DNA of 64,000 bases. Origin: Mesorhizobium sp. B2-8-5 (GTDB lineage Bacteria; Pseudomonadota; Alphaproteobacteria; Rhizobiales; Rhizobiaceae). The notes beneath the pieces are model-generated. The model saw only the letters and a list, made by a program, of their open reading frames with translations, ran no database searches and was not told the origin of the DNA. Positions 9,316 through 18,316 of this stretch are shown here, in pieces; position 1 is the first letter of the stretch, and each line of letters starts with the position of its first letter. The position numbers were made by a program, and so were the translations under genes. Location: contig NZ_CP083951.1 of assembly GCF_006440675.2 (NCBI RefSeq), positions 682,001 through 746,000 of the forward strand. Reading direction: 5' to 3'.

Positions 9316-9621
9316 GTGATAACCGCACCGCAATTGCGCGCCGCAAGATCGTTGCTCGGCATCGATCAACGCCGGCTTGCCGAATTGTCCGGCCTGTCGG
9401 TGCCGACGATCCAGCGCATGGAAGCCAGCGGCTCGATCATCCGGGGCAATGTCGATTCGCTGATGAAGCTGATCGCCGCGCTCGAGGTGGCCGGCATCGA
9501 ACTGATCGGCGAAGGCGCGGTCAGCCAGGGCGGCGGTCGCGGCGTGCGGCTGAAGAGCGGGTTCGATCCGGCCAGGGCATCCGATGCCGGCGATGTCGAG
9601 CCTGGCGGGAGCCTGCCGTGA
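9316..9621 (+). CDS. Small XRE-type helix-turn-helix regulator coupled to hyf operon
   Basis: The 101-residue protein has a Cro/CI-type HTH in its first 60 residues (ARSLLGIDQRRLAELSGLSV then TIQRMEASG). It is the short rhizobial type found ahead of metabolic operons, and its C-terminal 35 residues are glycine-rich and unstructured. Its stop overlaps the GTG start of hyfB in a GTGA arrangement, so it is translated with the hyf-like operon and is a good candidate to regulate it. No inducer domain is visible. Confidence 0.85.
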   Translation: MITAPQLRAARSLLGIDQRRLAELSGLSVPTIQRMEASGSIIRGNVDSLMKLIAALEVAGIELIGEGAVSQGGGRGVRLKSGFDPARASDAGDVEPGGSLP

Positions 9622-11633
9622 TCTCGACCGTGGCTCTTGTGCTGTGCGGTCCTGCCGCGCTTCTGGCAACAGCCATCCTTGCCGCGGCCGTCAGCCGGCA
9701 CACCTTTGCGACGCGTCTGGTCTACGGCGCCGCGTTTGCCATTTCAGCCGCACTGATCGTGATCGTTGCCAGCCATCTCGCCGGCAATTCCGGCGAGGCG
9801 TCCGCCACCTTGCCGCTCGGCCTGCCCTGGACCGGTGCCCGGTTCCGCCTCGACGGCCTGTCGGCGTTCTTTCTCGTCGTCGTCAATCTGGGCGGCGCCA
9901 TCACCAGCCTTTATGCCCTTGGCTACGGCCGGCACGAATCCGCGCCGCATCGCGTGCTGCCGTTCTATCCGGCGTTCCTCGCCGGCATGAACCTCGTGGT
10001 GCTGGCCAACGACGCCTTCAGCTTCCTCTTGTCCTGGGAGTTCATGTCGCTCGCCTCCTGGGCGCTGGTCATGGCGCACCACCGCGACGAGGCCAACCGA
10101 CGCGCCGGCACCATATACCTGGTGATGGCGGGCTTCGGCACGATGGCGCTGCTGCTTGCCTTCGGCCTGCTGGCGGGACCGGCGGGAACCTATGCGTTCG
10201 ACGCGATGCGGACGGCGCATCCGGGCCCGTTCGCGGCAGGCGCGGTGCTCGTTCTCATGCTGCTCGGCGCCGGCTCCAAGGCCGGCCTGGTGCCGCTGCA
10301 TGCCTGGCTGCCGCTTGCCCATCCGGCGGCACCCAGCCACGTCTCGGCGCTGATGAGCGGCGTCATGACCAAGGTCGCCATCTACGGCTTCATCCGCGTG
10401 GTGTTCGACCTGCTTGGCGCGCCGGCATGGTGGTCGGGCGTCGCCGTGCTCCTCATCGGCGGCGTGACGGCGGTGCTGGGCATCCTTCACGCGCTGATGG
10501 AAAAGGACCTGAAGCGGCTGCTCGCCTATTCGACCATCGAGAATATCGGCGTCATCTTTGCCAGCCTTGGCCTTGCCTTGGCCTTCAAGGCGAACGCCAT
10601 GCCCTCGGCCGCGGCGCTGGCCCTCATCGCGGCGCTCTTCCATGTGCTCAACCATTCCTTCTTCAAGAGCCTGCTGTTCTTCGGCGCCGGCGCGGTGCTG
10701 ACGTCGACCGGCGAACGCGACATGGAAAAGCTCGGCGGCCTCATCCACCGCCTGCCGGTCACCAGCTTCGTCTTTCTCGTCGGCTGCGTCTCGATCTCGG
10801 CGCTGCCGCCCTTCAACGGCTTCGCCTCCGAATGGCTGGTCTTCCAGGCCATATTGCGCAGCCCCGAACTGCCGCAATGGGGGCTGAAGGTCATCGTGCC
10901 CGCGGTCGGCGGCATGCTGGCGCTGGCGGCGGCGCTGGCCGCGGCCTGCTTCGTCAAGGCATTCGGCATCACCTTCCTTGGCCAGGCGCGATCGGCGGCG
11001 GTGGAACGGGCGCATGAGGTCGACCGCTGGTCGCTGGCGGCGATGGCCGTGCTTGCCGCCTTCTGCCTGCTCGCCGGCATCCTGCCCGGCTTGGTCATCG
11101 ACGGCCTGTCGCCGGTGACGCTTTCGCTCATCGGCGACCGCATGCCGGTGCAGATGGCCGAGCCCTGGCTGTCGATCGTGCCGATCGCGGAGAGCCGCAG
11201 CTCCTATAACGGCCTGCTGGTCTTCGCCTTCATCGCCATTTCGGCGTCGCTCGCGGCCTTCTTCATCCACCGCTTCGCCTCGCATGCGCTGCGCAGGGGC
11301 ATTGCATGGGGGTGCGGCTTCGCCGACCCGGTGCCCGCCGCGCAATACACCGCCGTCAGCTTCGCGCAGCCCATCCGCCGCGTCTTCGGCAGCTTCGCGT
11401 TCCGCGCCCGCGAGACGGTGGACATGCCGGCGCCGGGTTCCCTCGAACCGGCGCACCTCAAGGTGGATATGCATGATTTGGCCTGGGATATCTTCTACCA
11501 GCCGATCGCCGGCGCGATCGATTTCGCCACCGAGCGCCTGAACCACCTGCAGTTCCTGACCATCCGCCGCTATCTGACGCTGGTCTTCCTCTACCTCGTC
11601 ATCCTGCTTCTGGTGCTTGCGCTATGGCCGTGA
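9618..11633 (+). CDS. hyfB: Hydrogenase-4 component B-like proton-translocating subunit
   Basis: The 671-residue integral membrane protein belongs to the ND2/ND4/ND5 antiporter-like family (proton_antipo_M). It has about 16 predicted helices and the hallmark discontinuous-helix and lysine region SKAGLVPLHAWLPLAHPAAP followed by HVSALMSGVMTKVAIYGF. A long lateral C-terminal extension (about residues 560-671) is typical of HyfB. It would couple electron flow in the peripheral arm to ion movement across the inner membrane. The GTG start overlaps the upstream regulator, and the end overlaps hyfC by 10 bases. Confidence 0.9.
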   Translation: MISTVALVLCGPAALLATAILAAAVSRHTFATRLVYGAAFAISAALIVIVASHLAGNSGEASATLPLGLPWTGARFRLDGLSAFFLVVVNLGGAITSLYALGYGRHESAPHRVLPFYPAFLAGMNLVVLANDAFSFLLSWEFMSLASWALVMAHHRDEANRRAGTIYLVMAGFGTMALLLAFGLLAGPAGTYAFDAMRTAHPGPFAAGAVLVLMLLGAGSKAGLVPLHAWLPLAHPAAPSHVSALMSGVMTKVAIYGFIRVVFDLLGAPAWWSGVAVLLIGGVTAVLGILHALMEKDLKRLLAYSTIENIGVIFASLGLALAFKANAMPSAAALALIAALFHVLNHSFFKSLLFFGAGAVLTSTGERDMEKLGGLIHRLPVTSFVFLVGCVSISALPPFNGFASEWLVFQAILRSPELPQWGLKVIVPAVGGMLALAAALAAACFVKAFGITFLGQARSAAVERAHEVDRWSLAAMAVLAAFCLLAGILPGLVIDGLSPVTLSLIGDRMPVQMAEPWLSIVPIAESRSSYNGLLVFAFIAISASLAAFFIHRFASHALRRGIAWGCGFADPVPAAQYTAVSFAQPIRRVFGSFAFRARETVDMPAPGSLEPAHLKVDMHDLAWDIFYQPIAGAIDFATERLNHLQFLTIRRYLTLVFLYLVILLLVLALWP

Positions 11634-12580
11634 TCCTGGAGCTTGCCGTGCAGGGCGCGCAGATGTTTTCGGTGCTGTTGCTGGCGCCGCTTCTGATCGG
11701 TTTCGTGCGCAAGGTGAAGGCGAGGCTGGTGCGGCGGCAGGGACCCTCGGTGATCCAGCCCTATCGCGATCTCGTCAGGCTGATGCGCAAGGAGATCGTG
11801 CTGGCGGACAACGCGTCCTGGCTGTTTCGCGTGACGCCCTACCTGATCTTCGCCGCCACATGGGTCGCGGCGGCGCTCGTTCCGACCTTTGCCTCCGGCC
11901 TCCAGTTCAGCTGGGCGGCTGATCTCATCGTCATCGTGGCGCTGCTCGGCAGCGCGCGCTTCTTCCTTGCGTTGGCGGGGATGGACGTCGGCACCAGCTT
12001 CGGCGGCATCGGCGCCAGCCGCGAGGTCATGATCGCTTCGCTGGCCGAACCCGCGATGCTGCTCATCGTCTTCAGCCTGGCACTGGTGGCCGGCGCCACG
12101 CAGCTTTCGACTGTCGCCGCCTTCATGGGTTCGCCGCAGGTCGGGCTGCGGGTGTCGCTCGGCATGTCGCTGATCGCGCTGGTGATGGTGGCCATCGCCG
12201 AGAACGCGCGCATACCGGTCGACAATCCCGCCACGCATCTGGAGCTCACCATGGTGCATGAGGCGATGATCCTGGAATATTCCGGCCGCCATCTGGCGAT
12301 GATCGAGCTCGCCAGCTTCCTCAAGCTGCTGCTCTACATGTCGCTGATCTCCTGCGTCTTCCTGCCCTGGGGGCTGGCGAGCGCCGGGACGGGGCCGCAA
12401 TCGCTGGCCATCGGCGCCGCCGCCTATCTCGCCAAGCTCGCCGTGCTTGCCATCCTGCTTGCCGTGTTCGAGACGGCGGTCGCCAAGATGCGTGTCTTCC
12501 GGGTGCCAGACTTCCTGGGTGCAGCGCTGATGCTGGCATTGCTCGGCACGCTCCTGCTGTTCGTCTCGCGGAGCCTGTGA
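11624..12580 (+). CDS. hyfC: Hydrogenase-4 component C-like / NuoH-like membrane subunit
   Basis: The 318-residue membrane protein is of the NuoH/HycD/HyfC family that anchors the peripheral arm and forms part of the quinone-side channel. Characteristic cytoplasmic loops are present: VRRQGPSVIQPYRDLVRLM, AGMDVGTSFGGIGASREVM and the acidic loop ARIPVDNPATHLELTMVHEA. About eight hydrophobic helices are visible, the usual number. It overlaps hyfB by 10 bases and hyfE by 4 bases (ATGA), so the operon is tightly coupled. Confidence 0.92.
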   Translation: MAVILELAVQGAQMFSVLLLAPLLIGFVRKVKARLVRRQGPSVIQPYRDLVRLMRKEIVLADNASWLFRVTPYLIFAATWVAAALVPTFASGLQFSWAADLIVIVALLGSARFFLALAGMDVGTSFGGIGASREVMIASLAEPAMLLIVFSLALVAGATQLSTVAAFMGSPQVGLRVSLGMSLIALVMVAIAENARIPVDNPATHLELTMVHEAMILEYSGRHLAMIELASFLKLLLYMSLISCVFLPWGLASAGTGPQSLAIGAAAYLAKLAVLAILLAVFETAVAKMRVFRVPDFLGAALMLALLGTLLLFVSRSL

Positions 12581-13242
12581 TGAACGGTCTCACCTTCGAC
12601 ATCGCCCATCTGCTCGCCGGCAGCCTGGTGCTGATCTCTTTCATGATGCTCTACCAGGACCGGCTGTTCGCGCTGATCAACGTCTTTGCGCTGCATGCGG
12701 TGGTGCTGGCGCTCTCGGTGGCCTGGCAGGCCTACATTCAGGACGCGCATCATCTCTACATCACCGCCGGCATCGCTTTGGTCTTCAAGGCGATCGTCAT
12801 TCCCGTCGGGCTGCATCGCATCATCCAGCGGCTCGGCATCCACCGCGACATCGAGACCGCCGTCGGCATCGGCCCGACCATGCTCGCCGGCATCGGGCTG
12901 GTGACGCTTTCCATGGTGCTGATGCTTCGGGTGACGCCCGAGGCCGACCCGCTCGCCCGCGAGGACCTCGCCTTCGCGCTGTCGATCATCCTGCTGGGGC
13001 TGCTGGTGATGGTGACAAGGCGCAACGCCGTCAGCCAGGTCGTCGGCTTCATGTCGCTGGAGAATGGCCTGGTGCTGGCCGCCACCGGCGCCAAGGGCAT
13101 GCCGCTGGTGGTCGAGATCAGCGTCGCCTTCTCGATCCTGATCGCCTTCATCGTCATCGGCGTCTTCCTGTTCCGCATCCGGGAACGGTTCGATTCGGTC
13201 GATGTTGGCGCGCTCGACGACTACCGGGGAGAACGCCGGTGA
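12577..13242 (+). CDS. hyfE: Hydrogenase-4 component E-like membrane subunit
   Basis: The 221-residue protein has six to seven hydrophobic helices. It matches the HyfE family, whose C-terminal half resembles NuoK (RRNAVSQVVGFMSLENGLVL is the family signature). It supplies a small membrane subunit next to the antiporter-like subunits. It overlaps hyfC at ATGA and hyfF by 4 bases. Confidence 0.9.
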   Translation: MMNGLTFDIAHLLAGSLVLISFMMLYQDRLFALINVFALHAVVLALSVAWQAYIQDAHHLYITAGIALVFKAIVIPVGLHRIIQRLGIHRDIETAVGIGPTMLAGIGLVTLSMVLMLRVTPEADPLAREDLAFALSIILLGLLVMVTRRNAVSQVVGFMSLENGLVLAATGAKGMPLVVEISVAFSILIAFIVIGVFLFRIRERFDSVDVGALDDYRGERR

Positions 13243-14690
13243 GCGGGTTCTCCTTCGACGCCGTCGCCGCGATCCTTTTCATTCCGGCCGCCGCCGCGGC
13301 CATCCAGGCGGCATTGCCGAACTACCGCATGACGGCGATCGTGAACGTGATAGCGAGCCTGCTCACCTTGCTCGCCGCGCTGTCGCTGTTCGTCACCGAG
13401 CGGCCGGCGCCCGGGCAATATCTCATCGTCGACGATCTCAACATCGTCTTCATCGTGCTCAACACATTCGTCGGCTTCACCACCAGCATGTTCAGCGCCT
13501 CCTATATCGCGCATGAGCTGGAGACCGGCCGGCTGACCGCGCCGAACCTCAGGTTCTACCACGCGATGTACCAGATCATGATGTTCGGCATGAACCTGGC
13601 CTTCGTGTCGAACAATATCGGCCTGATGTGGGTCGCGGTGGAGCTCGCCACGCTGACCACCGTGCTGATGGTCGGCATCTACCGCACGCATGAGGCGCTG
13701 GAGGCGGCCTGGAAATACTTCATCCTCGGCAGCGTCGGCATCGCCCTGGCGCTGTTCGGCACCATCCTCGTCTACATGGCCGCGCAGCCGGTCGTCGGCG
13801 AAGGCACCAACGCCATGGTCTGGTCGGTGCTGATCGAGAAGGCGGCGCATTTCGACCCCGCGCTGCTCAGCGTCGCCTTCATCTTCCTGCTGCTCGGCTA
13901 CGGCACCAAGGTCGGTCTCGCGCCGCTGCACGCCTGGCTGCCCGACGCGCATGCCGAGGGCCCGACGCCGATCTCGGCGGTGCTGTCGGGCCTGCTGCTC
14001 AACGTCGCGCTCTATGCCGTGCTGCGCTTCAAGCTTTTGCTCGCGGCGAGCCCGCAGGCGATCGGCCCCGGACCGCTGATGGTCACGATGGGGCTGACCT
14101 CGCTGATCTTCGCGGCCTTCATGCTCTACCGCCGCCGCGACATCAAACGCCTGTTCGCCTATTCCTCGATCGAGCATATGGGCATCATCGTCTTCGCGTT
14201 CGGCATGGGCGGCCCGCTCGCCAACTTCGCCGGCCTGCTGCACATGGTCATGCACAGCCTGACCAAATCGGCGATCTTCTTCGCCGTCGGCCATATCGCG
14301 CAGGTCAAGGGGACGCAGAAGATCTCCGAGATCAGTGGGCTGACCGAAAGCCATCCCGGCCTCGGCTGGGCGCTCGTCATCGGCGTCGTTGCGATCGCCG
14401 GCCTGCCGCCGCTCGGCATCTTCATGAGCGAGTTCCTGGTCGTCAGCTCGACCTTCGCCAGGCATCCGTGGCTGGCGATCCCGCTGGTGTTCGGGCTGCT
14501 GATCGCCTTCGGCGCGCTGCTGTTGCGGCTAACGGGGCTTGCCTTCGGCGAGCCGCGCCGCGGCATGGCGCCGGTCGAGGCGTCCTACGTGCCGATGTAC
14601 TCGCACCTCGCCTTGGTGTTTGCCGCCGGCATCTATCTGCCGGCGCCGCTGGTGGCGTGGTTCCAGCACGTCGCCGGGATTCTGGGGTGA
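13239..14690 (+). CDS. hyfF: Hydrogenase-4 component F-like proton-translocating subunit
   Basis: The 483-residue membrane protein is the second ND4/ND5-like antiporter subunit of the operon. It has YGTKVGLAPLHAWLPDAHAE, the helix HMVMHSLTKSAIFFAVG and about 14 helices. It starts with GTG at 13239 overlapping hyfE by four bases, and its TGA overlaps the ATG of hyfG. No HyfD (third antiporter subunit) is encoded nearby, so this complex has two antiporter-like subunits, B and F. Confidence 0.92.
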   Translation: MSGFSFDAVAAILFIPAAAAAIQAALPNYRMTAIVNVIASLLTLLAALSLFVTERPAPGQYLIVDDLNIVFIVLNTFVGFTTSMFSASYIAHELETGRLTAPNLRFYHAMYQIMMFGMNLAFVSNNIGLMWVAVELATLTTVLMVGIYRTHEALEAAWKYFILGSVGIALALFGTILVYMAAQPVVGEGTNAMVWSVLIEKAAHFDPALLSVAFIFLLLGYGTKVGLAPLHAWLPDAHAEGPTPISAVLSGLLLNVALYAVLRFKLLLAASPQAIGPGPLMVTMGLTSLIFAAFMLYRRRDIKRLFAYSSIEHMGIIVFAFGMGGPLANFAGLLHMVMHSLTKSAIFFAVGHIAQVKGTQKISEISGLTESHPGLGWALVIGVVAIAGLPPLGIFMSEFLVVSSTFARHPWLAIPLVFGLLIAFGALLLRLTGLAFGEPRRGMAPVEASYVPMYSHLALVFAAGIYLPAPLVAWFQHVAGILG

Positions 14691-16225
14691 TGCGCATGGT
14701 GAGGAAAAACACGCCCGTGCTCGCCGATGTCATCGAAGCCGGTCGTCGTCGGATCGAGCATCACGTTCCCTGGCCGCGCGCCGTGGTGACCGCGAAGGTC
14801 TGGAACCTCGCGGTCGAGCAACTCGCCAATGGTCGCTGGAGCCTGCTCGGCCTGTGGGGGGAGCCGGACAAGGTGCATATGGCGCTTCTCGACGAAGCGC
14901 AGAGCATCGGCGTCATCAGCCTGGATTGCCGCGGCGGCCGCTACCCGTCGATCGGCCAGCACCACGCGCCCGCCTTGCGGCTGGAACGCGCCGCCGCGGA
15001 CCTGTTCGGGCTGGCGCCGCAGGGCCTGGCCGACACCCGCCGCTGGCTCGACCATGGCCAATGGGACGTCTCGCATCCGCTGGCCGTGCGGCCCGGCGGA
15101 CCGGCGACCGCCGCCTCCTACCGGTTCCTCGCGGCCGAGGGTGAAAGCCTCCACCAGATCGCAGTCGGGCCGGTGCATGCCGGCATCATCGAGCCGGGGC
15201 ATTTCCGCTTCACGGCCGGCGGCGAAACGGTAGTGCGGCTGGAAGAGCGGCTGGGCTATGTGCACAAGGGCATCGAAGGCCTGATGGCAGGCGCGCCGAT
15301 CGACCGGGCCGCAAAACTCGCGGGCAGGACGTCGGGCGACAGCACGGTCGCTTATTCGCTGGCCTTTGCCCGCGCCGTCGAAACCGCGCTCGGGCTCGAG
15401 GTTCCCGCGCGTGCAATCTGGCTGCGGGCGCTGATGGCCGAACTGGAGCGCCTTGCCAATCATCTCGGCGACATCGGCGCCATCTGCAACGACGCCGCCT
15501 TCGCGATCATGCACGCGCATTGCGGCGTGCTGCGCGAGCGCGTGCTGCGCGCCGCCGACGCTGCCTTCGGCCATCGCCTGATGCGCGACCGTATCGTACC
15601 CGGCGGCACGGCGAGCGATCTGGACGAGGCGGGGACAAGCGCCATTCGGTCGCTGGTCGCGGAGATCAGGAAGCGCTTCCCGCATCTGGTCGAACTCTAC
15701 GACAACACGGCATCGCTGCAGGACCGCACGGTGGCGACCGGCCGGCTGAAGGTCGAGCTTGCCCGGCAACATGCCGCCGGCGGTTACGTCGGGCGGGCGT
15801 CGGGCCGCGATTTCGACGCGCGGCGCGATCTTGCCTACGCGCCTTATGACGAACTCGCCTTCGATGTGCCGGTGCTGCGGGAGGGCGACGTCAACGCGCG
15901 CGTCTGGATCCGCGTGCGCGAGGTCGAGCAGAGCCTGTCGCTGGTCGAGCAGATTCTCGGGCGGCTGCCCGCCAGCCCGATCCGCGTCGATATCGCCGCG
16001 CCGGGAGAGCCGCGCGAGGGCATGGCGCTGGTCGAGGGTTTCCGCGGCGACATACTGGCCTGGCTGCGCATCGGCGAGAACGGCACGATCGAGCGCTGCC
16101 ACCTGCGCGACCCTTCATGGTTCCAGTGGCCGCTGCTGGAAGCGGCGATCGAAGGCAACATCGTCGCCGACTTCCCTCTCTGCAACAAATCGTTCAACTG
16201 CTCCTATTCCGGCCACGACCTCTAA
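14690..16225 (+). CDS. hyfG: Hydrogenase-4 component G-like large subunit lacking the NiFe cysteines
   Basis: The 511-residue fusion has a NuoC-like N-terminal domain (to about residue 125) and a NuoD/hydrogenase-large-subunit C-terminal domain (YVHKGIEGLMAG, ELERLANHLGDIGAICND). Where NiFe hydrogenases have RxCGIC, this protein reads RTSGDS at 213-218, so both cysteines are serine. At the C-terminus, in place of DPCxxC, it has FPLCNKSFNCSYS (C498, S501). It therefore probably cannot bind a NiFe centre, which places it with the energy-converting-hydrogenase-related (Ehr) complexes rather than true hydrogenases. ATG 14690 overlaps the hyfF stop; ATG 14696 is an alternative. Confidence 0.88.
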   Translation: MRMVRKNTPVLADVIEAGRRRIEHHVPWPRAVVTAKVWNLAVEQLANGRWSLLGLWGEPDKVHMALLDEAQSIGVISLDCRGGRYPSIGQHHAPALRLERAAADLFGLAPQGLADTRRWLDHGQWDVSHPLAVRPGGPATAASYRFLAAEGESLHQIAVGPVHAGIIEPGHFRFTAGGETVVRLEERLGYVHKGIEGLMAGAPIDRAAKLAGRTSGDSTVAYSLAFARAVETALGLEVPARAIWLRALMAELERLANHLGDIGAICNDAAFAIMHAHCGVLRERVLRAADAAFGHRLMRDRIVPGGTASDLDEAGTSAIRSLVAEIRKRFPHLVELYDNTASLQDRTVATGRLKVELARQHAAGGYVGRASGRDFDARRDLAYAPYDELAFDVPVLREGDVNARVWIRVREVEQSLSLVEQILGRLPASPIRVDIAAPGEPREGMALVEGFRGDILAWLRIGENGTIERCHLRDPSWFQWPLLEAAIEGNIVADFPLCNKSFNCSYSGHDL

Positions 16226-16246
16226 GCCCGGCCAAGGCACACCGCC

Positions 16247-16783
16247 ATGCGAAAACTGCTCTTCGAAAGCCTGATCCGCCCGCCCTTGACCGAGCGCCCG
16301 CCGCAAGCGAGCGACGCGGCCGTCGACGAGCTGGCACGCGCCCTCGACGGGCTTGCCCGCAAGCGGCTCGGCCGGAGCCTGTCGATCCGCGCCGTGGACG
16401 CCGGCTCCTGCAATGGCTGCGAGCTCGAAATGCACGCGCTCAACAACGCCTTCTACGACATCGAGCGCTTCGGCTTCCGCTTCGTCGCCTCGCCGCGCCA
16501 CGCCGACGTGCTTCTGGTCACCGGGCCCGTCACGAAAAACATGCGCGAGGCGCTGAAGCGGACTTTTGACGCGACCCCCAACCCGAAATGGGTGGTCGCG
16601 CTCGGCGACTGCGCCAGGGACGGCGGCTGCTTCGCCGGCAGCTACGCGGTCGTCGGCGGCGTGGCGGACGTGGTGCCCGTCGACCTGCACATTCCAGGCT
16701 GCCCGCCGGCGCCGATCGAGATCCTCAAGGGATTGATCGCGCTGCTCGACGGCGCCAACGGCAAGGCGGGCGCCCGCAGCTGA
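16247..16783 (+). CDS. hyfI: Hydrogenase-4 component I-like / NuoB-like iron-sulfur subunit
   Basis: The 178-residue protein belongs to the NuoB/HyfI family. All four ligands for the proximal [4Fe-4S] cluster are present: the pair in DAGSCNGCELE, one in GDCARDGGCF and one in HIPGCPPAP. The cluster is thus kept even though the partner HyfG has lost the metal site. It is the last gene of the hyf-like run, 21 bp after hyfG. No HyfH-type 2[4Fe-4S] protein or HyfA follows, so the electron entry point must be another protein or a soluble carrier. Confidence 0.9.
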   Translation: MRKLLFESLIRPPLTERPPQASDAAVDELARALDGLARKRLGRSLSIRAVDAGSCNGCELEMHALNNAFYDIERFGFRFVASPRHADVLLVTGPVTKNMREALKRTFDATPNPKWVVALGDCARDGGCFAGSYAVVGGVADVVPVDLHIPGCPPAPIEILKGLIALLDGANGKAGARS

Positions 16784-17063
16784 CGGAGACGACGAGCCCG
16801 GCAATCGCATTTTCAGTGCGAGCCGAGCCGTGCTAGGATTTCGAAGAGAGATCCGGGCCGCAAAATTCGAGAAGCTCGATTGCGCAGGCAGCAGGCCGGC
16901 CGTAGCGGCCGCCCGCAGATTTGGTGGGGCAAAAGATGGGAGGGGGCAGTTCGGCCGTATGGCCAAGGTTGGCGTTGGCCTGCACGCAGTGCCGGACCGC
17001 CGGGCGGCGCAGGCCGGGCGAAAGCAGGTCTTTTTGCACGAGCCAACCGATGCGCCGGCAGGC

Positions 17064-18269
17064 ATGCCCTCCGCGCCGGACCTGATCGTCATGCGCGGCC
17101 GCTGGACGATCCTTGCAGTCCTCTTTGCCGCTCGCGCCGCAATGGCGGTGCAATTCCAGAGTATCGCGGCCATCGCGCCGGAGCTGGGGAAGACACTGAA
17201 CGCCAATCTCGCCGATATAGGCGTGCTCATAGGCCTCTATTTCGCGCCGGGCATCGCGCTGGCGCTGCCGGGCGGTGCGATCGGACGTCGCTTTGGCGAC
17301 AAGGCGACCGTGCTTGCCGGATTGGTCATGATGCTGGCGGGCGAGGCACTGCTTTGCATCTCGACTTCATGGAGCGTGCAAATCGCCGGCCGGCTGATCG
17401 CGGGCATAGGCGGCGTGCTGTTGAACGTGCTCATGACCAAGATGATGGTCGACTGGTTCGCGGGCCGGCAGATCGCCACGGCGATGGCGATCTTCATCAA
17501 CTCATGGCCGCTGGGCATTGCCCTCACGCTCGTCGCGCTGCCGCTGATCCAGGCTGAATTCGGAATTGCGGGCGCGCAGATCGCGGTCATGGCGCTTATC
17601 GGCGCAGCCCTGGCGCTGGTGGGGCTTTTCTACCGGCCGCCAGGCCAGCCCGCCGCTCCGGTTTCGGCGCAAGACGCGCGACTTGGGCTGCCGGCCGTCT
17701 GGGCCGTGCTGCTGGCAGGCTTGATATGGGCCTTCTACAATGTCGGCTTCGCCATGATCTTCAGTTTCGCGCCGTCGATGCTGGTCGAGCGCGGCTGGTC
17801 GACGGCCGCCGCCGGCTCGGCCGTCAGCATCGTGCTGTGGCTCGCGGCCCTATCCGTTCCCCTTGGAGGCTACCTCGCGGACCGCGCGGGAAGCCGCAAT
17901 ACGCTGCTTGCCGCAAGCTGCCTGGCTTTCGCTGCGCTGATTGTGCTGTTGTGGCGGGGCTCGCCGGTGCCGCCCACATTGGTTGCGCTCGGCCTCGTCT
18001 GCGGGCTCCCAGCCGGATCAATCATGAGCCTGCCGGCGCGGGTGCTGGCGCCGGCGACGCGAGCGCTGGGAATGGGACTCTTCTACACGGTCTACTACGC
18101 CACGATGCTGATCGCGCCCTGGCTCGGCGGCAGGCTGGCGCTTTGGACTGGCCACGCAGGCGCAGCCCTCGGCCTCGGCTCGGCGGCACTTATGGCCTGT
18201 CCGATGCTTTTGTGGGGGTTTGAACGCTGGCTGCTCGTGCAGGCCCGAACGGCGCCGCGCGCGAGCTGA
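17064..18269 (+). CDS. MFS transporter, CynX/NimT-like
   Basis: The product is a 401-residue major facilitator with 12 predicted helices. It has the loop 2-3 motif GGAIGRRFGDKATVLAG and the second-half counterpart GGYLADRAGSRNTLLAA. The overall look is that of CynX/NimT-type transporters. The frame is open from 16830, but the extra N-terminal 78 residues are arginine-rich, lack membrane character and look untranslated, so ATG 17064 is chosen (ATG 17091 is possible). The 280 bases between hyfI and this start hold no other gene I can recognise. The substrate is unknown. Confidence 0.82.
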   Translation: MPSAPDLIVMRGRWTILAVLFAARAAMAVQFQSIAAIAPELGKTLNANLADIGVLIGLYFAPGIALALPGGAIGRRFGDKATVLAGLVMMLAGEALLCISTSWSVQIAGRLIAGIGGVLLNVLMTKMMVDWFAGRQIATAMAIFINSWPLGIALTLVALPLIQAEFGIAGAQIAVMALIGAALALVGLFYRPPGQPAAPVSAQDARLGLPAVWAVLLAGLIWAFYNVGFAMIFSFAPSMLVERGWSTAAAGSAVSIVLWLAALSVPLGGYLADRAGSRNTLLAASCLAFAALIVLLWRGSPVPPTLVALGLVCGLPAGSIMSLPARVLAPATRALGMGLFYTVYYATMLIAPWLGGRLALWTGHAGAALGLGSAALMACPMLLWGFERWLLVQARTAPRAS

Positions 18270-18316
18270 GACCTTACGAATTTTCGACAGGCGGTGGCGC
18301 GCCGGACGTCGCGAGA

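Noticed and set aside
9618..16783. Calling the operon a functional hydrogenase 4
   Set aside because: The large subunit lacks most NiFe cysteine ligands, and no hydrogenase maturation gene is in the window.
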